Position numbers and translations under genes: made by a program. Shown here one piece after another: positions 11,885 to 21,600 of a stretch of DNA of 64,000 bases. Source of the stretch: Rhineura floridana (Eukaryota > Chordata > Lepidosauria > Squamata > Rhineuridae). The stretch spans positions 219,069,943 through 219,133,942 of the forward strand of contig NC_084482.1 of assembly GCF_030035675.1 (NCBI RefSeq), read 5' to 3'. The notes beneath the pieces were generated by a model. That model made no database searches, was not told the origin of the DNA, and saw only the letters and a program-made list of their open reading frames with translations. Numbering within the stretch: position 1 is the first letter of the stretch; every line of letters begins with the position of its first letter.

Positions 11885-12579
11885 GAGTAGGGAGGGAAGG
11901 ATCTGTCTATTTCTGTCCTCTCCATTTCTCATGTTTCCAGTTTTAAATTCAGTTCTCCCACATTTCTGCAGCAATTTGCAAATTTTGTTTGAAAAGATCC
12001 TTGTGAAAATTGTTAACATTTTAGTGCAAATCTTTCAGAATAACCACATTTTTGTTTGCCATTTTGACACATGTACACATTTTTGCAAGCAATTTCTCCT
12101 AATATAATGCATTTTGTGTGTTATTTTAAATCCCTATACGGTCTCGGCCCAGTTTACCTGAAGGAGCGCCTCCAGTACTACAAATTAAGGCGCCCGACCA
12201 GATCAGCCACGCAGGGCCTTCTCTCAGTCCCACCAACGAAAACAGCTAGGCTGGTGGGGACTAGAGAGAGGGCATTTTCAGTGGCGGCCCACACTCTCTG
12301 GAACTCCCTCCCGTTCGATCTTCGCCATGCCCCTTCCCTGGATACATTTCGCCGAGCCTTAAAAACTTGGCTCTTTGGACAGGCCTTCGGGATTTCCGGG
12401 GTGGGCTAATTTTTCTGTGATTGCTTTATAATTATTCATTGATTGCCCTAAATGATTTTATACTGCTGCATTAGTGTTGACTGCATTGTATTCTATTTTG
12501 TATTATATTGTATTTTATTGAATTTTAATGTGTACATCGCCTAGAGTGGCTCTGGCCAGATAGGCGACACAAAAATTAA

Positions 12580-12634
<55 letters not shown>

Positions 12635-12830
12635 TTCATTAATATATTAATTTACTCTTTCCCCTAATCTATGTATTTATGTAAACATTGTTTGATTGGA
12701 GAACTGCATCTCAACATTTGGACTGCATAAATCTTGAAGGATGGCTCTCATATTGTTTTGGAACGTGCAGACTTGATAGATTCAGCTTTAAATGCAAACA
12801 AAATCATATTCATTCCCTGTCAAGCAACTA
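11885..12830 (-). repeat. Dispersed element of unnamed family, interrupted by L2
   Basis: The two halves (11885-12120 and 12645-12830) align to the reverse complement of 20655-21110 and 17345-17700. Shared words include attaggagaaatt and a stretch that reads tgtttattaggagaaatt in the plus-strand copies. It looks like a 450-bp non-autonomous DNA transposon with AT-rich core. The L2 at 12121-12640 inserted into it. Confidence 0.5.
12121..12640 (+). repeat. L2-clade LINE 3' end plus TTA microsatellite
   Basis: Open for about 95 codons: YGLGPVYLKERLQYY, GTRERAFSVAAHTLWNSLPF and a stop near 12409. The 3' UTR ends ccagataggcgacac, with a TTA run at about 12578-12635. Confidence 0.8.
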
Positions 12831-13099
12831 TACAAGTCTGTTGCCTACTGGTGTTGGTCTTTTAGTTCTTTGGCAAATCCTCCACCCACACATCCCACAC
12901 ACACACCCCAAAGAGGAGGAACGACACAAGAAAAGCTTTCTTTGGCCTCACTGAAAGTCCAGCATCCTGGTTGCAGCCACAGAGGGCTGCTTCAGACACT
13001 TCCTCACTGGGCCTTGCTCATGGTGGAGAGATAGGAACAAGGTTCCTTCCACCACATGCATGAATAAACTGAGTCTGATTCCTTGCAAGACAGAGGAAC

Positions 13100-13935
13100 T
13101 GTGGGTTGGTGGTTTCCAAGTTTTGATAATTGGTCAGTTTCCTGCTTTGGATGGGGTTGTACTCCCTCTGAAAGAGCAGGTTCGTAGTCTGGAGGTGCTT
13201 GTGGATCCATTTTTGTCACTAGAGGCCCAGGTGACCTCTGTGACTAGGAGTGCCTTTTACCAGTTTTGGCTGGTAAGACAGCTGCGGCCATTTCTGGACT
13301 GGGATAGCTTGACCACTGTTGTCCACGCACTGGTAACCTCCAGGCTGGATTACTGTAATGCACTCTATGTAGGACTGCCCTTGAGGTTGGTCCGGAAGCT
13401 GCAGCTGGTGCAAAATCTGGCGGCGAGACTGCTCACTGGGGCAGGGTATCACCAACATGTCATCCCACTGCTGAAAGAATTGCACTGGCTGCCCATTTGC
13501 TACTGGACCAAGTTCAAGGTTCTGGTTTTGGTGAACAAAGCCCTATACAGCTTGAGACCAGGATACCTGAAAGACTGTCTTATCTCTTATATACCCAGCA
13601 CATCATAGGAAACGGACCTTTAGTGTAGTGGCACCTACCCTGTGAAATTCCCTCCCCTTACATATTAGACAGGCGCCATCTCTGCTATCTTTTTGGCGCC
13701 TACTGAAGACCTTCCTCTTTCAACAAGACTTTTAAATTGAGACCTATCCCAGTCTGCATCTATGTTGGAAATGCTTTTTAATATGTTCTTAAACTTTCTT
13801 TTTAAAAGTGGTTATTAATCTTAGAAGTTTTGAAGATGTTTTGTTTTAATGTGTTTTAAAGTTTGTTTTTATGATGTTTTAATGTTTTAGTGCTTTTGTT
13901 TGCCCCCCTGGGCTCCTGCCGGGAGGAAGGGCGGG

Positions 13936-13937
<2 letters not shown>
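13100..13937 (+). repeat. L2-clade LINE, RT C-terminus and 3' UTR
   Basis: A frame open for some 180 codons carries L2 landmarks: HALVTSRLDYCNALYVGLPL, LQLVQN, LLTGAGYHQHVIPLLKELHW and LYSLRPGYLKD. The 3' UTR ends ggaagggcgggataataata. It faces the minus-strand L2 at 14148 tail to tail. Confidence 0.85.
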
Positions 13938-13969
<32 letters not shown>

Positions 13970-14075
13970 TGATGATGATGACGATGATGATGATGATGAA
14001 CAGGGGTCCAAACTGCCTCATGGCTCCACAAGACTGAGGGCCCCAACAGCTTCACTTATATCGGACCTGTTTGCC

Positions 14076-14147
<72 letters not shown>
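13938..14147. repeat. AAT/GAT microsatellites
   Basis: An AAT run, then GAT repeats to about 13998, then a 75-bp unique piece, then a second AAT run at about 14078-14145. These are the tails of two L2 elements inserted in opposite directions. Confidence 0.9.
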
Positions 14148-14148
<1 letters not shown>

Positions 14149-14985
14149 CAACTTTATTTCTACCCCGCACTTTTTCCAATAGGACTCAGAGCGGCTTACA
14201 GCTAAAAACAACACCATTAAAACATACAAAGTATACAATTAAAAATAGAATTAAACTTTGAGGAAAATTAAAACCATAAAACATACGTTAAAAACAGCAG
14301 ACAATTTAAAATAATAAGACCTTATAATGTAGTCACCAATCCTAGGACACTTAATCCTGGTCGTTCTCTATCCCAAATGCCCGTTGAAATAAAACAGTCT
14401 TTACCTGTCGCTGGAAAGACGGCAAGGAGGGAGCTAATCGCACCTCACTCAGAAGGGAGTCCAATAGCCTAGGGGCGGCCACCAAAAAGGCCCTATCTCG
14501 TGTCCCCATCATATGTACTTGCGAAGGTGTGGGGAGCACAAGAAGGGCCTCGCCTGAAGATCTCCAATCCCGGGCAGGTTCAAGTAGGGAGATACAATCT
14601 GCCAAATAGCCTGGACCTGAGTCGTATAGGGCTTTGTAGGTCAAAACCAGCACTTTGAATTGTGACCGGCAACAAATTGGCAGCCAGTGGATCTGTTGTA
14701 ACAGGGGGGTTGTACAATCCGTGCAACCAGCCCCGGTTAGCACTCTGGCTGCAGCTCTTTGTACCAATTTAAGTTTCCGAACAGTCTTCAAAGGCAGCCC
14801 CACGTAGAGCGCGTTACAGTAGTCTAAGCGGGATGTAACCAAGGCATGCATCACCCTAGTCAGATCAGGCAGATCCAGGAACAGGCGCAGCTGGCACACC
14901 AGTTTTAATTGGGCAAATGCGCTCCTGGACACAGCAGTAATCTGGGCCTCAAAATTCAAAGCTGAGTCCAGTAGTACAATAGAAT
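14148..14985 (-). repeat. L2-clade LINE, RT C-terminus and 3' UTR
   Basis: Open for about 200 codons on the minus strand: QITAVSRSAFAQLKLVCQLR, HALVTSRLDYCNALYVGLPL, LHWL-like QIHWLPICCRSQFK and AFGIENDQD before the stop at 14351. It is the least decayed L2 here. 5' truncated. Bases 14986-15243 hold nothing recognised. Confidence 0.85.
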
Positions 14986-15243
14986 TGTTATCAACCCTTG
15001 CATTGGTTTTTATTCCAGATTATAAACATGAAGGTAGGCACTGCTTCTCCTGTGGGTTGGCTGGAGGAGCTCTGAACGACAGGAGAGGGGAAAATTTTTT
15101 TTTAAAGAACAGACCTTAGATGCTGAATGTTCCTCAAATAGACAACACCAGTGCTTCAATGTTGTAGATCTGGGAAACAGGAGTGTTTGTATTTGCAAGG
15201 ATGTATATGTGAATGGGATGTGCATGGGACTGTAGCTTGCATG

Positions 15244-15510
15244 AAGCTCCCAGAATATTTTATGCAGGATATGAGAAATTAAGAAGAAACGGGGTTGCTT
15301 TAATAGTGAGAAGTGATGTAGCAAAAGCAATTAGGAGTTACAATGCGAGGTCTCAGCAAGTTATATCAATGAGATTTAAAGGGAAACCAATTAACATAAC
15401 CATCATACTCCAACGGCAAACACAGAAGAAGAGGAAATGGAGAGATTTTACGCAGAAGTGCAGGAAGAAATTGATCACACACCAAAACAAGATGCGCTGA
15501 TAATTGTAAT
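15244..15510 (+). repeat. RTE-BovB endonuclease fragment
   Basis: Encodes FYAGYEKLRRNGVALIVRSD, IRSYNARS and GKPINITII, the BovB AP-endonuclease region, then loses frame. It abuts a second BovB fragment of opposite strand with the same domain, so the two are head-on. Confidence 0.85.
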
Positions 15511-16620
15511 ATGATTGCTTTGTTTAGCTTTACTCTGATTTTCAATATGACCAGTTCATGATCTGTACCACACTCTGCTCCTGGTCTTGTTTTTGCAGAA
15601 AGCATGGAACTTCTCCATCTTCTGCTACCACTAATATAATCAATTTGATACCTATATTGACCATTTGGTGATGTCCATGTGTACAGTCGTCTTTTCGGTT
15701 GCTCAAAAAATGTGTTCGCAAGAAACAAATTATTGGCTTCACAAAATTCAGTAAGTCTTTCTCCTGCTTCATTTCTGTCTCCTAAGCCCCATTTCCCCAC
15801 AATTCCTAGTTCTTCTCTGTTCCCTACTTTTGCATTCCAGTCCCCAATGATTATCAGCACAACCTGTTTTGGTGTGTCATCTTCCTGTACTTCTGCATAG
15901 AATCTCTCCAATTCCTCTTCTTCTGCATTTGTTGTTGGAGCATAGACTTGGATGATGGTTATGTTAATAGGTTTCCCATTTAATCTCATTGATATCACTC
16001 GCTCAGACCTTGCATTATAGCTCCTAATTGCTTTTGCTACCTCACTTCTCACTGTTAAAGCAACCCCATTCCTTCTTAATTTCTCATTTCCTGCGTAAAA
16101 TATTTTGTAGTTGCCTGATTGAAAATGTCCCATTCCCGTCCATTTTAACTCACTCACACCAAGTATTGTAATGTTGATACATTCCATTTCTTGCTTGACA
16201 ATTTCTAACTCTCCCTGGTTCATGCTTCTCACATTCCATGCTCCTACTGTGTGTGTCGTACAACTCCAGACTCTCCTTTCACATCTGTGCACATCAGCCT
16301 CTGGGCTTCCTTTCAGCTTTGACCCAGCTGCGTCTTAGTCACAGTGTTACTCGTACTTGTCCTTTGTTCTTCCCCAGTAGCTCAGTGAGTGCCTTCTGAC
16401 CTGGGGGTCTCATCTTCCAGCACTATCTCGTGTTGCATTTTGGATACTCTGTTCGTAGGGTTTTCATGGTAAGAGGCATTCAGAGGTGGTTTACCATTGC
16501 CTTCCTCTGAGTTTGGATGCATCTTAGTCTGGTGTCTCAGCTTTGACCATTCCGCCTTGGGTGCCCCTGCTAGGAGTCTAGCTCTCAGCTTCTTCAACAT
16601 TCTCAAACCCCCTCACCACG
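15511..16620 (-). repeat. RTE-BovB 5' region (endonuclease)
   Basis: Minus-strand open frame from about 16292: GAWNVRSMNQGELEIVKQEM, ISELKW-like VSELKWTGMGHFQSGNYKI, IGDWNAKVGN, YTWTSPNGQYRYQIDYI and GTDHELV. These are the catalytic blocks of an AP-type endonuclease (E in SELKW, DWN, D and DH). Upstream to 16620 lies the BovB 5' part. The reverse transcriptase is absent. Confidence 0.88.
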
Positions 16621-16624
16621 TTAA

Positions 16625-16862
16625 GGTGTGCATCTTAGAGGACAATTTCCACTGACAGATACATTTATATGCACTTTTTACCCTGGTATATGCATTTATG
16701 TGCATATCATTCGGCTGGGCAACTGTGTTGAGAAACTAAGATAAGGGTGAATTTCCAAAGATGTTTATGCTTTGCTTTATATTGTTTCAGAAAGTGCAAA
16801 TTGGGCAAGTTTGTCTTTAAATGTGAACTGAATCAATTTCCCCTCGTCCCTAAGTGTGGCAA
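16625..16862 (-). repeat. Unnamed dispersed element, fragment
   Basis: Aligns with 12650-12830, with the same order of atgtttatgc, cagaaagtgcaaa-like and tttaaatgtgaactgaat words, ending near a cgtcccta motif. It is the minus-orientation fragment of the family described at 11885. Confidence 0.4.
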
Positions 16863-17129
16863 TGGACAAGCCACAACAACCACCCCCAAAGTGCTAAGGA
16901 GTTTCCACACCACAAGTGAGTATGGAGGCATTGCAGGTTATTTTTGCTTATTGGATTTTATTAGCAAATGCATTCTGATAATGACAGTGTTCTGTGGACA
17001 CGGCAAAAAAAAATTGTGCACCAAGTCCATAATAAATGTCCATTTGGAACAGGAATGTTGGAGAAATTCAATTCAGTTCACTTTGAAAGTCAAATCTATC
17101 AAAGTTGCATTTTCCAAAACTGTGAAAAT

Positions 17130-17335
17130 GGCAATGCACTGCCTTCAAGTCGATCCTGACTTATGGTGACCTTATGAATACATTTTTCATGGTAAGCGGT
17201 ATTCAGAGGGGGTTTCCCATTGCCTCCCTCTGAGGCTGAGAGGCACAGACTGGCCCAAGGTCACCCAGTCAGCTTCATGGCTGTGTGGGGATTCGAACCC
17301 TGGTCTCCCAGGTTGAGGCACTCTAACCACTACAC
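17130..17335 (-). repeat. Sauria-type SINE
   Basis: Minus-strand copy: the tRNA head lies near 17335, the core includes gcccaaggtcacccagtcag, and the BovB-like 3' part ends at ctgccttcaagtcgatcctg. It splits the surrounding dispersed element. Confidence 0.85.
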
Positions 17336-17344
17336 AAAAAAACT

Positions 17345-17700
17345 ATATGAAAACTGAAACACAGCAACCAATTTGAATTTGCACTTACCCAAAGTTTGGG
17401 ATGCAGTTCTCCAATCAAACCATGTTTACAAACATGTATTATTAGGGGAAAGTGTGCATAAAAAAGAACATATTCCTGAATTTAACATACAAAAATGCAT
17501 TATATTAGGAGCACAAATGTATACGTTATTCAAAATTGCACACCATAATATGTTTATTAGGAGAAATTTGCATTAAAATGCTGAAAAATGGTCATGAGGA
17601 CTTTTTTTAAAAAAAAATCACATGTGGAAAACTGGATTTAAGATTGGAAAATAAGAAACTGAGAGGAGAGAAATGGACAGATCAGTCCATCCCTAGTATG
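17345..17700 (+). repeat. Unnamed dispersed element, plus copy
   Basis: Shares tgtttattaggagaaatttg, ttaaaatgctg and gacagatc...tccat with 20655-21110. It lies about 690 bp upstream of V2R exon 1, mirrored by the copy about 440 bp upstream of the minus V2R. Confidence 0.5.
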
Positions 17701-18385
17701 GAAGTACCCTTTGTGTATGAAACAGCCTCTTGTGGCAAACCAGGATGCTGTCCTCTCAGTAACGCCAAAGAGAGACTGTTTTTCTTTGTCAACTCTCCTC
17801 TTGATGGGGGGAGGGGAGAGGTTTGCCAAAAGAACTAAGACCAACAATGGCAAGCAACAGATCTCTGTTAGAGTCCATGCAGTGGCACGGTAATTCAGGT
17901 ATATCCTAAAAGGAAATATCGATCCTGATTTTTTTAATGCATTGTTTCACCAAGGCTAGACTTGCTCAGCTGCCCCCACCCCCATTATCCAGCTGAAACA
18001 TGTTTTTCTCCAACCTCCCGCCTGTGCATGTAAGGAGTTCTGGATGTTGCAGAGGTGATGCTCCTCCCCCTCACAATCATCAAAATCATAGTGATTTGTT
18101 CTTCTACTTCTCATCAAATCTCCAGGGATTTAGCAAAATATAGCCTTTGAGTCTATGAAAATAAACGTCAGAATCGAGAGCAACATGAGGTAAAGTCTTG
18201 CATCTAAGCAGGAAAAGACTGGAGCATAAATGTCTCCTGCACCAACGAGAGCTTGGGCTGAGATTTGGGGAAGGTGAGGAGGACTACGCTGGGGTGACGT
18301 TGACTTAATAACTGGGCACTCTCTTCAGAGGGGAAGCCTTGGCTGGGCTCCAGTTGCGTTAGGGAAACTACTGAACGTTGAAAAA
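17701..18385 (+). promoter_or_regulatory. Upstream region of the plus V2R gene
   Basis: Bases about 18050-18340 align with the minus gene's upstream region (11450-11700, inverted): shared tcgagagca, atcttgcat, ataaatgtctcctg and gggctgagatt blocks. A TATA-like GCATAAAT lies near 18223. This is the likely promoter and leader; the exact start is unknown. Confidence 0.4.
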
Positions 18386-18460
18386 ATGGTTTCTAGTGAT
18401 ACTTCTAATTACCAGAGGGGAGCAGTCATGAGGGAACTGGCTGTTTCAGGGAGAGACAGG

Positions 18461-18663
18461 ATGGTCCTGACTCTGCTGCAAGTGCCTTATGCAGATTGTG
18501 TAATGCTGAAGGCAAAATGCCCCTTGACTTTGGAGAGGGATCAGATAGACTCATTCAATTATTACCGGCCAGGAGACCACCTCATTAGTGGGGTCCTCTC
18601 TGCCACAAATGCTTTATTTAATCCACACGTCTTCAGTGAGACTCCCTCTACCAGTTTTCACTG
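18461..18663 (+). CDS. V2R (plus) exon 1
   Basis: Signal region plus [20 protein letters not shown]. Ends in phase 2 at the GTAAGT donor; TG joins the first G of exon 2 to restore Trp. An inverted copy of its last ten bases and intron 1 lies at 34560-34888. Confidence 0.9.
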
Positions 18664-21600
18664 GTAAGTCATTTTGTGGAGATGGAGTTAGTGCTCCTTC
18701 ACTTGCTACAGTTTCCAAATATCACGTTATTTTAATGGGGACTTTCTCATAATCTGGGACCTGCCCCTAAGCAGACAAATTCATGGAGGATCACGCTATC
18801 AGTGGCTACTGGCCACAGTAGCTATGTTATGTGCTATCTGCTTTGTCTCTGAATGCCATTCCCTCCCTTTAAATATCAGGCAGGCGCCATCTCTGCTATG
18901 TTTTAGGCGCCTTTTGAAGGCTTTCCTCTTTCAACAAGCCTTTTAAGTTGAGACCTATCCCAGTCTGCGTCTGTGTTAGAATTGCTTTTAATATGTTTTC
19001 TTAAAGATGTTTTTAAAGCTTTTTAAAATGTTTTTAACATTGTTTTGTTTTAATGTATTTTAAGGTCTTTTTATGATGTTTTAAAGTGTTTTTAGCGTTT
19101 CTGTTTGCCGCCCTGGGCTCCTGCTGGGAGGAAGGGCGGGATATAAATCAAATAACAACAAGAACAAGAATAATAGTGGGAAATGGCAGAAGGGGAGAGT
19201 GCTCTTGCCATCAGGTCCTGCTTGTGGGCTTCCCGTGGGCACCTGGTTGGCCACTGTGAGAACAGGATGCTGGATGAGATCGGCATTTGGCTTGATTCAG
19301 CAGGATTCTCCTTATGTTCTTATGAAGTCCTTTTTCAATTATACCTGATGGTAACATAGAACAATGGTGTCTTTCTGCCGTCACTTTCGTTTACAGGACA
19401 AACATCCACTTCTCTTATAAGCCCTGTAAACAGACAAAGGTCTGTTGTTAAGGTGGTTAGTTCTTGGTTTTGGCTAATACAATCCCTGCCCCAATGGTAG
19501 GTTCCACCATAGCTGTCTATCTACGTGAGTACATGTTGCCCAACTGCAACTTTTCTGTAGTAAAGTAGGACCCAATCCACTGTGAAATTCAGCATCCTCT
19601 CAGTCATTCAAAAGTTTTTAAAGAAGGAAACAGTTGTTGGGTCACTTCCTCCAGACAACCTGCAGCACTCATACTGAGCATTCATTCTTTTTTTCAGTGT
19701 AGTGGTGGTTATACAACATCCCAACAAGGAACTGCTACCCCACATTTTCCAGCGCATTTTCCTCTCACTTTGCTTATTCTAAAAAGGACTTTGGGGGGGG
19801 GTTGTTGCACAAGAACCCAAATCCACATTAATTTTGCAGCCTGAATTTACTGGTATGACATTGAATCCCACCCACAAAATAGTAGCACTCATAAGAACAT
19901 AAGAAGAGCCTGCTGGATCAGGCCAGGGGCTCACCTAGTCCAACTTCCTGTTCTCACTGTGGCCAACCAGAGGCCTGCAAGCTGGACCTGAGTGCAAGAG
20001 CGCTCTCTCTTCCTGCAGTTTCCTACAACTGTTATTCCGACTGTGGAGGCAAAGCATAGCCATCATGGGGGACAAAAAGGATTAGACAAATCCATGGAGG
20101 AAAGGTTCTTTTAAAGCCATCCAAGTTGGTGACCGTTGTTTCCTCTTGTGGGAGTGAATTCCAAACATAACCATACGCTGTGTGAAGAACTTTCTTTTTT
20201 CTGTCCTGAATCTTCCAACATTCAGCTTCATTGAATGCCCATGGGTTCTAGTGATAGGAGAGAGGGAGAAAAACTTTTTTCCATCGACATTCTCTATGCT
20301 GTGCATAATTTTCTCCATAGGAGAGTCGATCCATCCCTTTGATCATTTTTACCTGCTCTTTACTGAAATCATCCAGTTACTTTATCCGCTACTTTGTCCA
20401 GCTAGAGGAGGTGAAGCTTTCGCAGAGCAAATTAACACACTACGGGGGGGGGAGGATAAAGAGGCAGAGAGCCTCAGTGGGAGAACTGGGGGGAGCCAGA
20501 GTGTTACATGCATTACAAATTTTAGACCATTAGCCTCTGTGAGTGTTTGCAGGTGATATGCAGCTGCCTGAGAATGTGTGTGTGTACCTGCTGTGCCTTC
20601 ACTCTGTCTGCAGTCTAGAGTACACTAGATTTCACTGTATGCCTAACACTTAATGTGGAACAGGGGTGGGTGAGAATTTTGATTCTGTTTGCATTTCAAG
20701 CGGATTCTATCCAATTCACCCTTTCTGGAACAATCTCAGAACTTAAGCGCAACCATCCTTTGAAATTTGCACTTATTTGAATTTTGCAATGCAGTTCGTC
20801 AACCAATGTTTACAAAGATGCATACATATATGACGAAGGTGTGCCCAAAAATGAATATAGGAGTAAAAATAACATGCAAAAATGCAATATACGATGAGAA
20901 ATGGGTTGCAAAAAATTTGTACGCTGATCAAAACGGCTTACAAAGATTTGTTTATTAGGAGAAATTCGCACTAAAATGCTGGAGGGTTTTCATGAGGATT
21001 TTTCTTTTTTAAAAATCATGAATTTCTGCAGAAACCTGGAGAACCTAATTTAACACTGGAAAAATGAGGAACAGAGAACTGGAACTGACAGATCTTTCCA
21101 TCATTATGTGGGACAGAGCAAAATAGGATGCAGTGGCCAGGAAAATCAAAACTGGGAGAGAGGTAGAGCCATAGTAACTGGTGCAAGGAAACATTGCTTG
21201 GGGGTTGCAGAAAGGTTAGTTTTTTTGGGGGGGAAGTGCCACTTGGAGGGGAGGAGAAAGGAAACTGGGGGAGTTGTTAAATCCAGTGTGTAAAAGACTG
21301 CAGAGTTGAAGAAGCAAAAACTGAACCTGTTGTATTCATTGAATGAAGGAGCATGATGCAATATGTATTTTTTATTATTTATTATTTTTTTGCAGGAAAG
21401 GGCCCACAATGTACTGGCAGCTCCTCTCCTTCTTGTTTGCCATTCAGGAGATCAACCGGGATCCCAGGCTCTTACCCAACATCACCCTGGGCTACAGCAT
21501 CCATGAGAACTTTTTTGATGGAAGGTTGACATACGATGCTTTGCTAGACCAGCTGTCTCCTGGGGAGACGAATGTTCCGAACTACAACTGTGGAAGATGG

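Noticed and set aside
13890-14261. Asparagine/aspartate-rich protein frame
   Set aside because: Direct translation of AAT/GAT microsatellites.
13060-14959. Frames of 180-200 codons that might be host genes
   Set aside because: They carry L2 reverse-transcriptase motifs and end in L2 3' UTRs.
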